A stretch of DNA of 64,000 nucleotides from Eucommia ulmoides (GCA_016647705.1 CM028328.1:50639647-50703646), one strand, 5' to 3'; counted from the stretch's first letter, positions 12,218 through 24,051 are shown. Program-made: numbers and translations. The notes: generated from the sequence alone by a model not told the origin.

Positions 12218-12487
12218 ACAATGGGAACCTTACTGATCCACTTGAGCTATATTCCCCTTACTGATCCATCTTTCTCCAAGTCGAAACATGTCAAAGGTTG
12301 TTTAAATATAATTGAGACCATTTTTTTGTGCCTCTTAAAATTTGTGTATTAAGCTAGGGATGGTCCAGTTCAAAGGTCACCACCAATTACCATCAAATGA
12401 AGGCTAAAACTCAAACCAAAGTTGTGGTCCCCTATATGATTTTTTTGCTTATTTGAGTGCCCAAACAAACCTGCAAAATGAGTTACT

Positions 12488-13085
12488 TCGGTTGCGTTAG
12501 GTAACCATTTATATTCTCATCATATGCAGTGGGATGAGATAAGATGAGATGAGAATTTTGTTTCATTCTTGGGAGTAAAATCGCGTTTGGTAATGATATT
12601 TTTTTTTTTTTTTGGTTTTAAGAATAGAATCGCGTTTGGTAACGATTTTATCCTAAAATAAAAAAATAAAAAAAAATAAAAAATAAAAAAAATTGTTTTG
12701 AGAACATTTTTTTTTTTTTTGGCTGGACGGCGGCAGCCGGCGGCTGACGATGGTCGGCCGGTGCGCCAGAAGTTTCCAAACGACGGGCGCCCGGCGATGC
12801 GGAGGTGACCGAGACGGTTGCCGATTGCAGACAGTGGCTGGCCGGAGCGGACAACGGCGGACAGTGGCTGCCGACGGATGAACAGTGACTTTAATTTTTG
12901 GGAATGAGATGGGAATAATGAGAAACAACTTTTTTTTTTTTTTTTTATTTCTCATTTCTTAAGAAAAAAGTTGGCACAATTATCAAATGGGAATGGAATG
13001 GGAACGGGAACAAAAATTACCAAACGCTATTCTCAAACAGAAATCCCAAAAATTTAAGAATGGGATGAAAATGGTTACCAAACCT
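12488..13085. mobile_element. MITE-like element with GC-rich core
   Basis: The ends are imperfect inverted repeats: GTTAGGTAACCATTTATATT at the left, and the complement of GATGAAAATGGTTACCAAAC at the right. Inside the left end 'AATCGCGTTTGGTAA(T/C)GAT' occurs twice. The centre (12720..12895) is strikingly GC-rich, full of GGCGGC/GCCGG words, and is framed by poly-A/T. No transposase is visible. It belongs to the 'GTTTGGTAAC' style of plant non-autonomous DNA transposons. A superfamily assignment (hAT or Mutator) is not secure. Confidence 0.7.
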
Positions 13086-14513
13086 TCATTTTCTTTTTGC
13101 TTATTTTTCCTTTCTTTTGAATGCTCCACCCGTCAAGCTCAAGTCCCCCCATTCGCATTAGCCACATTCCCCTAGATAATTACCCAAACCCTCTTTCTCC
13201 GAGCATAAACAACCACAAATTTAATTATTTGTCTTTTGTTATTTTGAAAATCTTGTTCAGAGATCTCAAGATTTAAAAAATTATTTTTTAAGAACTGAGT
13301 TATGTGTTAAAAAATTACTATTATAGGATCCCATAGAGTGATGATTTTATGAAATGGATCTTTCACCAAATTTTTTCCTTTTTTTTTTTTTGGTTCCACC
13401 TCTAACAACCAAGTTCCCTTTCCCTTTCCCTTGAACCCCGTCCCTCTGTTGGGCCCTATTTATCCAAGTCTAAATAGGACGGACCAAAATTATTTATTTT
13501 TTTAAAATAAAATATACCTGGGCCCATTTTTTTCAGTGCCCCATAAAATTTGGGGTCTCCTTGCATTTATGGCGTGAAAAATGGTTAGATTTAGTTGGTT
13601 TTGTAGAATTCAAATTACTATCTTTATTCGAAAATAACTTTGGTCATCATTAACGACTAACGACCATAAAAAAATTTATATCATAAGGGAAATTTTTATA
13701 TTTTTTTTCTTAAAGACTAAAAAAATTTAAGAATAACAAGCTAATATTGTATAACTTTATGGGATTGTGATCTCTCTCAAATTCTACACAACTTTGTCCA
13801 GGGGCGACCATAGACCAAAGCAGCTGTTTCAAACCCCAAATTCTAAAGAGCAATATAACCATGGGCCAACCCATTTGTAATTTTTAATATAGAATGTAAA
13901 CAAAGAAAAAAAAACATTAACAAAAGCCCATATGAAAAGGTCCCAAAAATTAAACATGTAAAAGAATTGGGCAACAAAAAAAATTAAAATGTTTAAAAAA
14001 ATGTTGCTTTTGTAAACTTGATCTTCATTTACTTTTATTTTTTAATTAAATTAATTGAAAAATAAGCTATATTATTATTATTTAAGAAAAAATATGTATT
14101 ATAGAAAGGACAAAATTTTTATAGTTTACTTTGGACACCCAATTAATTAGGGTCGGCTCTGCTCCGTCTTTAGTCCTAAATGTAGTGTAGGTTCTTTTTT
14201 GCTATCAAGTATAGGATCAATGTGATTCACATAAGACATATTTTGATGTGATGTAACTAAAAAATATAAGTTGTACAATCAAATAGAGTATAAACTTAAA
14301 GGGATAACTAACATAGTAGTTCAAGTGATAAAATCTATTTAAATTAAAGTAATTGAGAGACCTTTGCATGATGAGGAGTTTGAACCTATGGAAAAACACT
14401 TGTTGGGAGAGATAGTCATACATCCTGAACGAGATTTGTCTCATACTCTGTACGGGTGTGGGAACACTCGTGCGTATACCAAAAAAATAAAATAAAAACT
14501 TAAGGGGTATAAA
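13086..14513. other. Intergenic, upstream of the ACS10-like gene
   Basis: AT-rich DNA without a supported gene. The last several hundred bases would include the promoter of the gene starting at 14670, but no convincing TATA box or motif cluster stands out. Confidence 0.5.
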
Positions 14514-14669
14514 GTGATATTTATTTCAAATTCCATCGACCGAATCTCATCTTTCTATCGCTCAAGCAAAGCATCGAAAGTACACGAGGCCCACAAGGGC
14601 CACAACGCTTCTCTCTTTTCTTTACATTCACGAACTCCCGGTGACGGCGCCAGCGCAGCAGCAAGTCGC

Positions 14670-17600
14670 ATGAGCCAAACCCGTTCAACAAACCCAGATC
14701 CGAAATTCGAATTCGAAATCCGCAAACGGGAGTCCGCCGGCGGTGGAGGTACGGCCATGAGGCTGATAGTTCCCTTGCAAGGGATAGTACATGGGAGGGG
14801 TGGTCTGATCCTGGGGTCCTTAATCCCTTGTACCCTCTTCTACTTCCTCCAATTCTACCTCAAACGGCACCGTCCGTCGCCTCCGTCGCCGTCGGCGTCT
14901 TCTTCGAACCTCGCCGAGTTGCAGCGGTCGGCGTCGAGGTCTAATTTATTGTCGCGCGGATCCATGGGGCGGGTTCACGTTTCGTCCAGGGCTATTTCGA
15001 TTGCGAAACCGGACGAATCTCCGTACTACGTTGGATTGGAGAAGTCGAGAGAGGATCCTTATGATGAATCGAGTAATCCAGATGGTGTAATCCAGCTCGG
15101 ATTGGCGGAAAATAGGGTATGCACTGTCAATTTCTCTCATAATTTCATGTCAATTGAATCATTGGTTGGTTTTTCATTTTTTTTAAATGATTCGATTTCG
15201 CTTTCAATGCTTTTAGTTGTCATTGGATTTGATCGAGAATTGGATTTCTCGGAATTGGAATAATTCTATACTCGGCGAAGATGGGGGATGCTTCAATATC
15301 TCTGGAATTGCTGCATACCAGCCGTTCGATGGATTGATGGAGCTCAAAGTGGTAAACAATGTGGTTTGATATTTTAATCTATTTGGTTTGCCACTGCGAT
15401 TTTCTGCTTGATTCTCTTAGGCCGTGTTTGGTTGGCAAAATTAGAAACTTTAAAAACTTGTAATTCGAAATGAGCATTTCTAATTCCAACTCTAACCGGC
15501 CAAACACTGCCTTAGGCCCCATTTGGTTGCTAATCTGTTTATGTTCCCTGATTCCTACTCCCAAATTTTTGGGATTAATGTATAGACATGTTTGTTCCCA
15601 AAAGTTTGGGAGTGGGTCAATTTCCTGAATTCTTTAATAATCTGAGAAAAAAAAATGTTGATTCCTATTCACTCACACAAAACTATTCCCACTACCATCC
15701 CGTTTGCTACCATACATTTGAAGAAAAAAAGAACAAATGTTTCAACTAAACGTGTTTCTTGTTTCTGTTCTCATAAATTAAAAGAAACAATTTCAAGACA
15801 ATGATCATTACCAAACATGTTTCTATTTCCGGAATACTCTGGAACGGAAACTGAATTCCTATCCCATCTCATCCTAGTATATTAGAAGTAGAAATAGAAA
15901 AACAGAAACACTAACCAAAGACCACCTTATTTTTTATGAATTCAAAATTGTATAGCTCTCCATTTACAATCAATTTTATTAAATTTACATGATCTTTGGA
16001 TGATCAAAAGAGAAATGTAATGATTTTAGTCAAGCAGTATTTTGCTCCGATTATAAAAAAAGGCGTTTAAACAAGAACCAAAGTATTTAGGTGGCTGATT
16101 TGAATACAACTAAACACGAACTATAGCAACTATAAATTGACTAGTTGTAAAATAACTCATTACGAATATGAGGGACAACCAAATGAGCCCTTAGTTTTTG
16201 GTTTCAACTTGTGTCTATTATGTATTGATCCTTCACTTTAATATGCACACGAGCATAAATGTAATACTTGCATATGCTTCGTGCTTGGTTGTTAAAGTTA
16301 TGGAACTCAAATTGCGATTGAACGCAGACTTCAAGGGTGCTAAGTGTAATTTATCTTTTTCTGTTTTTTATCTAGGATAGTTGGTAGGACGTCCTAAAAA
16401 TCGCACAAAATTAATAAAAACTTCTAAACCAATCAAGTACTATAGTTTTAGTCCCATCTATCTGAGTTCGTGCAAACTAATGTTCTAATTAGGGCTGTGT
16501 TGCTAATTGTTGTCCCACCGTCACTGGCCACCAAACTCTAGCCGCCGGTCACTGAACCTCCGGTTGCTAGAATTTTTAAGTTACATTACTAATTTTTAGT
16601 GACATTTTTTAGTTACATTCAACTAATTTTCTAGTTGTTGGTCGTCGAAAAATCACATTAATGTAACTAAAAAATACACTCAAAATTTAACTGAAAAATG
16701 TAACTAAAAATTACTAAAAAAAAAAAAAACAGAACTTAAAAAATATAACTAAAAAATACACTAACAAAAATTGTTATATGTTACTAAAAAATACACTAAA
16801 AAAATAGTTACATGTAACAAAAAAAAACCCGCTGACTGGACAGTGAAGCAGAGGCAGGCGAAGATGGAGGGTGGCGCCGGTACCCGGCGGTGCAAACCTT
16901 AATTGAAAATATTTGGTTAGAGATATAATGGAGTATTGACCATGAAACTAAAACATAAAATAAAACATAATGAAGGAATTTCTACTCAACTTAAAATTAA
17001 AATATAATAAATTATGGATTAGACTATCTAATTGGGACTATTGACCAATTACCCTTTTTTTATTTTAAAAGAAGTCTCATTTTTAGTGGAAGCTTTCTTT
17101 CTACACTGATAAATCAGGGTTGGTAAGGGGAGGTGTTCCTTTTCCTTGTCAACTAGGGTTCAACTCTCCTTTCAGGAATTAAATCGTTAATTTAATCCTA
17201 AATGCACCAGACTGATGTGGAGGATGCGCCCTTAAGATCACCCGAGGAGGTGATTAGTCAAGTTGCGCATAAGCTGGCCCTAGACACAACTTACCGTAAA
17301 ATCAGGAGGAAAAAAAAAAAGAAAAAAAAAAGAAGATAAACATGCTTTGATTTTTTGCTTCTAATTTTAAATAAAAGTACGTTTTTTTGACAAATTAACA
17401 TTCTCTAATTATATACAGTACTTGGATTAGACCAACTTCGCCAAACGGTGCCTTAGTGATTATTTATTTATTTATCATACAGGCTATGGCAGGTTTTATG
17501 TCTCAGGCTATGGGGACGACGACATCATTTGATCCATCGCATCTAATATTAACATCCGGTGCAACCCCCGCAATTGAGATTTTATGCTTCTGTTTGGCTG

Positions 17601-19422
17601 ATCAAGGCAATGCATTTCTTGTTCCCACGCCATATTACCCTGGGTAATTATAATAATAAATAATTTTATTTTATTTTATTCATTAAACTTAGGTAGCGTT
17701 TGGTTTCATGGAATTGGAATTGGAAATGAATTTTGTGCGTTCATTTCTAATTTTGCAATTCTGAAGCTACAACACTACCTTGGTGTAGAAACATCAATGT
17801 AGGTAGTGTTTGTTTAGTGTTTCCGTTTCTCTGATTTTTCTTTATATATTTCTGTTCTCATAAAACTTAGTGAAGAACAAAAAAATCTAGGTCGTGTTTG
17901 TTTAGTGTTTCTGTTCCCAGTAATGGTTTTTTATTTTTGGGTTCCCATATTTCGTAACACTAAAAGAACAGGGTCCAAGGAAACAAAAGTTGTACCTGAT
18001 CAGTTCACAGAAATTTGTTTTAAAAAATTTGGGAACAGAATGGCATTAGAAATTTTCCCTTTATTTGTTTCTGTTCTAAGTTTTTGGGATCAGAAACAAA
18101 ATCTGAATCAGCCTACGGGAACAAAAATAATAGGTGGCATTTTTTTAGTGTTTCTGTTCCCCCCCCCCCCCCCAAAAAAAAAAAAAAAAAAACTTGGAGT
18201 AGAAACAGAAATATGGGAACAAAAAAATATGTTTGTGATATGTTCTCAGATATTTATTCTAAATAAAAACATTTTTTTTTTTTTGCCATATTTCTGTTTC
18301 CATACTCTGTAAACCTGAGAAGACAGAGAAATACGGGAATATATTTTTTTCCTTGTTTTGTAACTTTGTTCTCATATTTTTAGCATAAATTTCTGGGACC
18401 AGAACAAAATTGCTCCGCAATCTCTGTTTCCATTCCATTATTTTTGGGGAGCAAAAACAAAAATATCAGGAACAGAAACAGTAAACGAATACTTCATCAT
18501 CATTCTCCCTCTCTCTCCCTCCCCCCCCCCCCATATATATATATTATATTTTGTTTACCGATGTACATTTGGTAGGTTTGATCGGGATATGAGATGGCGA
18601 ACCGGCGTAGACCTAATACCCATCCACACCCGCAGCTCCGACAATTTCACCTTCAGCATCACCGCCCTTGATCAAGCCTTCAATCAATCCCGAAAACGGG
18701 GACAAAAAATCCGTGGTATCCTAATTTCAAACCCTTCAAACCCGGTCGGAAATTCTCTCTCTAGAGATGCCCTCCTCTCTCTGCTCGACTTTGCTAGAGA
18801 GAAAAACATCCACATTGTCTCCGACGAGATTTTTGCCGGCTCCACCTACGGGAATGAGCCCTTCACAAGCATATCTGAAATCCTTGAAGAATCCTCGGAT
18901 TCAGACAGAAGTAGGGTTCACATAATATACGGCTTATCCAAAGATTTCTCTCTCCCGGGATTCCGAATCGGGGCTATCTATTCATCAAACGAGAACGTTC
19001 TGGAAGCTTCTAGAAAATTGACCAGGTTTTGTTCGATTTCAGCTCCTACCCAGAAGCTAATAATTTCGATACTATCCGATACACGTTTTATTCCTGAATA
19101 TATCGATGAGAACAAGAAGAGGATTCGGGCGGTCAATAGTTTGTTTGTACAAGGTTTAAAACGGTTGGGAATTGAGTGTAGTAAGAGTAGTGGCGGTTTA
19201 TACCGTTGGGTTGATTTGAGTAGGTTTATTCGTCCTTACAATGAGAAAGGCGAGATCGAGCTGTGGAATAAGCTGTTGAATGTGGGTAAGATTAATTTGA
19301 CACCGGGATCGGCTTGCCACTGCATCGAGCCTGGTTGGTTCAGATGTTGTTTCACAACATTAAAGGAAACTGACATCCCGGTTGTGATTGAACGGTTCCG
19401 GAAAGTTGTCGAAACGTTGTAG
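14670..19422 (+). CDS. ACS10-like: ACS10/ACS12-like aminotransferase
   Basis: Four exons with GT-AG introns: 14670..15116, 15217..15351, 17483..17643 and 18576..19422. Together they encode 529 residues ending at TAG. The start MSQTR at 14670 is chosen because the family has a short basic leader before the conserved [20 protein letters not shown] block. A hydrophobic segment at residues 45-64 suggests membrane attachment. The class I/II PLP aminotransferase fold follows: [61 protein letters not shown], and the PLP lysine in [15 protein letters not shown] (about residue 370). Known members resemble ACC synthase, but the Arabidopsis homologues act as amino-acid aminotransferases rather than ethylene-forming ACC synthases. 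Introns 2 and 3 hold MITE-like insertions. A DUF688 gene lies convergently downstream. No break is seen in the coding sequence. Confidence 0.93.
15525..15930. mobile_element. MITE-like element in intron 2
   Basis: A roughly 405-bp repeat starting near CCCCATTTGGTTGCTAAT and ending near CAGAAACACTAACCAAAGAC; the two ends are imperfect inverted repeats. It is clearly homologous along its length to 25328..25772, sharing phrases such as 'GTGTTTCTTGTTTCT', 'AAATTAAAAGAAA' and 'CCAAACATGTTTCTAT'. No coding capacity. Its position in an intron leaves the coding sequence unaffected. Confidence 0.8.
16383..16915 (-). repeat. Interspersed repeat in intron 2
   Basis: The reverse complement of this block matches 26300..26680, including 'GCAACCGGAGGTT', 'GGCTAGAGT' and 'TTTTTATTAATTT...TTTTTAGGAC'. 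It contains many 'TGTAACTAAAAA' units and a GC-rich right part (GGTGGCGCCGGTACCCGGCGG). It is probably a non-autonomous transposon. Ends are approximate. Confidence 0.6.
17690..17790. mobile_element. Short MITE at start of intron 3
   Basis: A roughly 100-bp inverted-repeat unit running from AGGTAGCGTTTGG to CTACAACACTACCTT, with AT-rich self-complementary sequence between (GGAATTGGAATTGGAAATGA against TTCATTTCTAATTTTGC). It lies in intron 3 of the aminotransferase gene. Confidence 0.55.
17888..18495. mobile_element. MITE-like element in intron 3
   Basis: The left end GTGTTTGTTTAGTGTTTCTG and the right end (complement of GGAACAGAAACAGTAAACGA) form an imperfect terminal inverted repeat of about 24 bp. 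The interior carries further 'GTTTCTGTTCCC' and 'GGGAACAGAAAC' words, suggesting nested or rearranged copies. A C15-A19 homopolymer junction (18159..18192) lies inside. Confidence 0.7.
18500..18556. repeat. Pyrimidine tract and AT repeat before exon 4
   Basis: A CT-rich run passes into about thirteen C residues and then an ATATAT run, ending about 25 bases before the exon 4 acceptor (AG at 18574..18575). Length here may vary between individuals and affect splicing; that is inference. Confidence 0.8.
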
Positions 19423-19434
19423 ATCGACTGATAA

Positions 19435-19527
19435 AGTTGTTTTTAGTGTTTTTGTTCCTGAATTTTTTGGTTTTCGGTTCCCATATTTCTCGATACAGAA
19501 ATCGGAATAAACAAACGGGGCCTAAAA
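19435..19527. mobile_element. Short deleted MITE downstream of the ACS10-like gene
   Basis: About 90 bp from GTTTTTAGTGTTTTTGTTCC to GGAATAAACAAACGGGGCC, the ends being complementary and similar to the 'TTTAGTGTTTCTGTTCC' family in intron 3. It starts just after the stop codon, so it may be part of the 3' UTR. Confidence 0.55.
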
Positions 19528-19665
19528 AAATTTCGCGATGAAAATGAAGATCTGGAACAGAAACAGAGGTAATTGATGCTTGTTTCGAGCGAAAACAGGT
19601 TGTTTTTCTAGGTTGGTTCTACATCCATTTGTCTTCTATAAATGAAGATCGATAGGTTTTAAAAC

Positions 19666-19968
19666 AGCATTTGTTAAGTGTTTTTGTTCCCGGAAAAAGG
19701 TTGGTAGCAGAACGGAAACATATTTTTTTGGGCTTCCCAGGCCTAATTCTAGAGCGAAAATGGTTCCAACTTCCAACGGTGGATTTTTTATGTAATGGAG
19801 CTGTTATGATTGAAACAGCAGATTTTTGCTTGCGTGGAGTTGAAGGTAAAGAATGGCGAAAATTGATTTTTTTTTTCTACATCATCTATAGTTCAAAATT
19901 CTTCCTGTTTCTCTGGGAACAGAAACAGAAATCTGAGAACAGGAACACTAAACAAACAGATGGCACAA
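19666..19968. mobile_element. MITE-like element between convergent genes
   Basis: Left end CATTTGTTAAGTGTTTTTG; right end GGAACACTAAACAAACAGATG, which is its complement with a few differences. About 300 bp, no coding capacity. It is the third member of the 'AGTGTTTCTGTTCC' family around this gene. Confidence 0.7.
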
Positions 19969-20066
19969 CAGTGGAAGATTTGGAACAGAAACAAAGGTAT
20001 GTCATTCATTGATGCTTTGCTTTGAGCAAGAACAGAAAAAACAAAAAATGTGAAACTGGCTGTTTT

Positions 20067-20813
20067 CTACATTAATTCCAGTTCCAGTTGCTGCCTCCAT
20101 TTCTTTGTTAATCCGCCCATGCTTTCGTTCGATCCAAAAATGCAGCATCCGAAAGCATTCCTCTTCATAAATTCCTGAAAATTCATATCTTCAGGAAAAT
20201 TGGGAACAGTAACAGATTTTATTGGAACAGAAATAGAAATTTTAAAATTGGAGGAAATTACCATGGAGGAGGAGCTCTGTTTTTTGACCCCATCTGCTTT
20301 TTTGAGGTAATCTCTTCTTCGGCTCATCATTATTAGCTCTCCAAGAGTCCTCTGCTCTCCAGTTTCAAAACGGGTAGTTTTGTTTTCTCGATTTGAATCC
20401 GGGGGTAGAAGCGGAAATAATTGTTTCAAGAACGGAGCTCCGACCAGGCTTGTGGTGTTTCCAGTGGCGTCAGTATCATAATCATCTGAAGAAGGAGCCG
20501 AGCAGTAGGAGCTGTCGGTGTCGTATCCACCGGTATCAGGCGCCAGTGACCGGAAAACCAAAGCCGGTGCATGGTTTGAGAACAAGGAGAGTGGTTTTCT
20601 GGGTTTTTCTTCCCAGTGGAAGGGTTCTGAAACCACCAGCCTAGCTGGTGGTAGTGGCAGCCGTGGCGCTGGTGATGGTGGTGGTGGCTTTGCTGGTGAA
20701 AAACTATGTTTCCATTCCCTAATGGGTGTTCCTGGTTTCTCTTCCCAAAGAAAAGGAACAGAAATGAGGTTTCTGTTATTGTTGTTCTGATCCGATGGTT
20801 TATTTGCTGCCAT
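20067..20813 (-). CDS. DUF688-family protein (WEEKPG motif)
   Basis: A single open frame of 248 residues starting MAANKPSDQNNNN. It carries the family's hallmark near the N-terminus (VPFLWEEKPGTPIREW, about residues 19-34) and a second copy (EPFHWEEKPRKP) about 45 residues later, with a proline-rich linker between. A Ser/Asp-rich block (GGYDTDSSYCSAPSSDDYDTD) follows. The C-terminus holds FPEDMNFQEFMKRNAFGCCIFG. This is the known arrangement of plant DUF688 proteins, whose function is not established. No signal peptide or membrane segment is seen. The gene lies tail-to-tail with the aminotransferase gene. Long opposite-strand frames at 20393..20790 are shadows. Confidence 0.85.
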   Translation of the reverse strand: MAANKPSDQNNNNRNLISVPFLWEEKPGTPIREWKHSFSPAKPPPPSPAPRLPLPPARLVVSEPFHWEEKPRKPLSLFSNHAPALVFRSLAPDTGGYDTDSSYCSAPSSDDYDTDATGNTTSLVGAPFLKQLFPLLPPDSNRENKTTRFETGEQRTLGELIMMSRRRDYLKKADGVKKQSSSSMVISSNFKISISVPIKSVTVPNFPEDMNFQEFMKRNAFGCCIFGSNESMGGLTKKWRQQLELELM

Positions 20814-20862
20814 TTTTGCTCTTTTTGATGGATTGTGATTAGCTGGTGTTGTGGTTTGTGTG

Positions 20863-20873
20863 TATATATATAT
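20863..20873 (-). promoter_or_regulatory. Possible TATA box of the DUF688 gene
   Basis: A TATATATATA run lies about 50 bp upstream of the DUF688 start codon on the minus strand. That is close for a TATA box unless the 5' UTR is very short. Confidence 0.4.
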
Positions 20874-20879
20874 TGTTAA

Positions 20880-22494
20880 AAATATGAAAGTGGGGTTAGA
20901 AGATTTGCCAATAACTCATTTAGAGTGCTAACTGAACCATTTTCTGGTTTTTCTTTATGAATTTGGTATTTACCTAACTCTGAAATTGAATATGAGGCGG
21001 GACTTTGACCTCCTTTGATTTTTTTATTTTTTTTTTCTCTTTTTACTACTATCACACGTCTCTTTATTTTTTATATTTTTTCTTCCTCCCTTCTCCTCCA
21101 GCGCCAAATTTTCTCTCTTCTCTCCCTTCTCTTATCACCTAAGCTCCCATCCCCTGGTTTAGCCACTCCCCAACGCACACCTGTCAATCTCCCCAACCCT
21201 CGTCCCCATTGTAGATCTGCACAGATAGGGTGGGAATTATACAGATCTAATGCGGACCAGTGAGAAGAGGAGGAGGAGGAGGAGGAGAGAAGAGAGAGGG
21301 ATAGAAGAAAAGGAAGAGAGGTGGGGACACGGGAATGTTGTAAGAGTATTTTTGTTAATAAAATATCATGGAGATTGTCATAAATAAGTAAACGGAAACG
21401 ATAACGAGTGCTTTAAGTATTAAGAAAATGACAAAGAGTTATTTGTCAAAAGGAAGTCTGATTAGTGTGTACAACAGTTTCGATTACATGCAAAAAAGGA
21501 TACTTCTTGAAGATTGAAGGGTCTTACTCTTGGGCCTTGGGGGTACATAAATCCACTTTAATGGGCCCATTTGGTTCTTTTGTTTAGGCCTTTTTAAACT
21601 CATGGGTTTGCTTGTAAAGCTCAAAATGACGAATATATAATTTTTTATTTTTTTTTTGGGAGAGAAATTTTTTAACACAAGACTTCTCACAAAGGAGACA
21701 CAGTATATAACTAATAGACTATAACCCTTGAATTATTAATTGTATGATTTGATGTGGCATTTATATGTCTTATTTATTTTTCAAAAATATTTAGCTTAAG
21801 ACTTTTATTGCCACAATATATTTGTCATGACTTTTACTTATGCATGTTTAATATTACAATTCTGTATATTGAAATTGAAATTCAATTGTAGTTTTATTTT
21901 TATTATTTGGATTCTGTAATTATTCCTTTCTAATTCTAATATCACAATTATTATTAATCTTTTATTATAAAATAAATAAAAATTAATTAAAAAATATATT
22001 TCATATATTTTTTTAAGAAAATATTTCACTAAATTTTAGGTAATAGCCTAATAGGTTAACCCGTCATTCCCTTAAAAAAATAAAATAAGATATTAAATTA
22101 AAAAGAAAAAAAAAAAACTATTTTAGGCTCTGCAGTCAAGTCGTGCATATTGTATTTTTTTATTTTTACTTTTTATTATTCTCTGTAATTGTTTTTCTCT
22201 CTCCTCTCTTTTTCCCTCATGCGAAAAAGAGAGATGTGAAATGAGAGTGAAGACAATGAACGGGAGAATTCCTCTTTTTTATGGATTGAATTCCAAAGAA
22301 CTGTTTTAGAATTTTTTTCATTGGATTGTGGATTTAAAAATAAGGAATTGAGTTTCATAGAATTATAAATGAATACCAAATCAAAGATTAAATAAGTGAT
22401 GGAAACAAAAGAACCAGAATTAAGCCTTCCAATTCCAATTCTAATTCCATGGCCTACTTCATGACATCTGACAAACCGTTAAATTATTGATTTT
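20880..22494. other. Intergenic with polypyrimidine/polypurine block
   Basis: No gene supported. 21010..21150 is strongly pyrimidine-rich on the plus strand, and 21262..21330 is purine-rich (GAGGAGGAGG, AGAGAG), so the two could pair. 22180..22460 is AT-rich with 'AATTCCAATTCTAATTCCAT' wording typical of small MITEs. Confidence 0.5.
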
Positions 22495-24051
22495 TGGTAG
22501 CGATTATTTTATTACACCGCAAGTGTACGGATTAAATTTTAATAGTAAAGAATGAGTAGAGTGTCGTATCCATAGGGACTGGTTTAAATTGTCACTAAGT
22601 ACTGCGATTATCGTAACACAACTTTATCTAGGTGACCAAATTTAAATGTGATTGAAAATAAAATAAAAACAAATATAAAATCAATAAACAAAATAAAATA
22701 TGGATTTCTTATGCACAATTGTTCTCTGGGCTTGATTTCATCTCGTAATTTCCATATTATCCTATTAACCAATTATTAGTCAATTCCATTCATTCAATAA
22801 ATAAGGTCACTCGTGCTCCCTTTCTACCTCTCCTAAGTGTCAAATGAGAGAATATGTAAACACTTCAATACTGATATCCCTATTTAGTATTTAGTGAAAA
22901 CATTCGTTATACCTGACCTTATAGATTACACAAGTTTCAAATATCTCCCGATCAATTAAAACTTACGTTGTGTTTAACTTAAGTCTGAACCCCTAATTAC
23001 CTCTCCCTAGTGTCAAATCCCAAGTTCCCAAATCAACCAAGATATTAAACGGAAGCATTAATAAGGCAAACACAATTGAATAAAAAATCTAGTTGATAAA
23101 TCTAGAACTTAATCACCTTCTAGTCTCACAAGATGCTAGATTCCCAACCCAATTACCTTGGTGTTGACCTCCTCCCGGTTTCACAACAAACTAAATTATG
23201 CACTCTCAATTCCGGTTATAAACTCAATCTCTCTCAAGCATAAAATTCATAATCTAAAATCATTTAATTCATCGGCCACATGAATCAAACGTATTAAACA
23301 TAGAGAGATATAAAATGAAATTAAAACTAACAATTAACAAAATATTCAAAACATGGTTCAAATGAAATTACATCAAGTCCTATATATGAATTTTAACACA
23401 ACATAAAGGAATCCATAACTAATCTTTTCAAGAAATTCATAGATGCAAACATATTCAACACAATATCCACAAAATACAAAAATCAATAAAAAGATTAGGG
23501 TGAGATAAGGGAAGAAAAACTTTGTGTGGAGATATACTTCAAGCCTTCAAATCTTCAACAATCTTCAACTTCAAGCTCTCTCTCTAGGAATTTGAGGCCT
23601 CCAATGGTATTTTTGTCTTCAAAATCTAGCCTTCAATGTTATTTTCTTTCTCCAATCTCGCCACCCTTAGGGTTTGAGGCATAAAATTGTATAAATAGGG
23701 CTCAAAAAGAGGGAAAAGTTTGCGCTTTCGCGCTGCAGCGACGCTTTTTGGCACTACAGCGCGAGGCTTATGAAATATGGCCGTAACATTCTTATCCAAA
23801 CTTTGATTGAGGGGATTAAAAAATCTATGGATAACTAAAAAAGATATTTACAACTTCCATGTTTTGAATTTTTCCAAAATCGAATTGAATCGTGGTTAAA
23901 CGTAGGCTTTAAGTTTCTATACCTGTACTCATTTTGCATATTTTCTCCAAGTTATTTATATTCTTATAAAACAACACAATAACATATTAAATTAACAAAA
24001 ATGCTTGAGTGTTTCGTGAATGAGAGTCATTTTAGACATCTTTGCTATACA
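22495..24051 (-). mobile_element. LTR-like block, probable solo gypsy LTR
   Basis: The left end, read on the minus strand, has the layout of a gypsy LTR 3' end: a CACTTGCGGTG-type word 30-40 bases before a CCA terminus, like that seen at the end of the Athila-like LTRs at 52811 and 58751. A minus-strand TATTTATA lies near 23690 in the right spacing for an LTR promoter. It starts TGG and ends ACA, 1,557 bp. No matching target duplication was found, so the borders are approximate and a truncated element is possible. Confidence 0.6.

Larger units (their letters stand above)
10295..12320 (-). pseudogene. Second copia pol relic (integrase-RT linker to RNase H)
   Basis: Minus-strand pieces read, in order, as copia RT (HTIGCKWIYKIKYKSYG and QEGVDFVDTFSPVAKLVT at 11545..11665), more RT at 11150..11443 and about 10800, and RNase H (ARSSTKAKYHALIATA near 10500; LLLCDNEDAMHIASEPSFHK at 10360..10420, then IVIDCHFVCDK). 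The region above about 11760 would be the variable linker between integrase and RT. Frameshifts and stops are frequent, and no LTRs are visible. It differs from the 4878..9708 copy, so it belongs to another copia lineage. The right limit near 12320 is approximate. Confidence 0.85.

Noticed and set aside
12648..12955. Minus frames of 68 and 100 codons over the GC-rich MITE core
   Set aside because: Low-complexity Arg/Pro/Lys readings of poly-A/T and GC-rich words inside a transposon.
20393..20790. Two plus-strand frames of 83 and 90 codons
   Set aside because: They lie opposite the DUF688 coding sequence, whose hallmark motifs are on the minus strand.
22495..24051. Exact target duplication for this LTR-like block
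   Set aside because: Flanking pentamers (ATTTT and TGTAC) do not match, so borders are left approximate.
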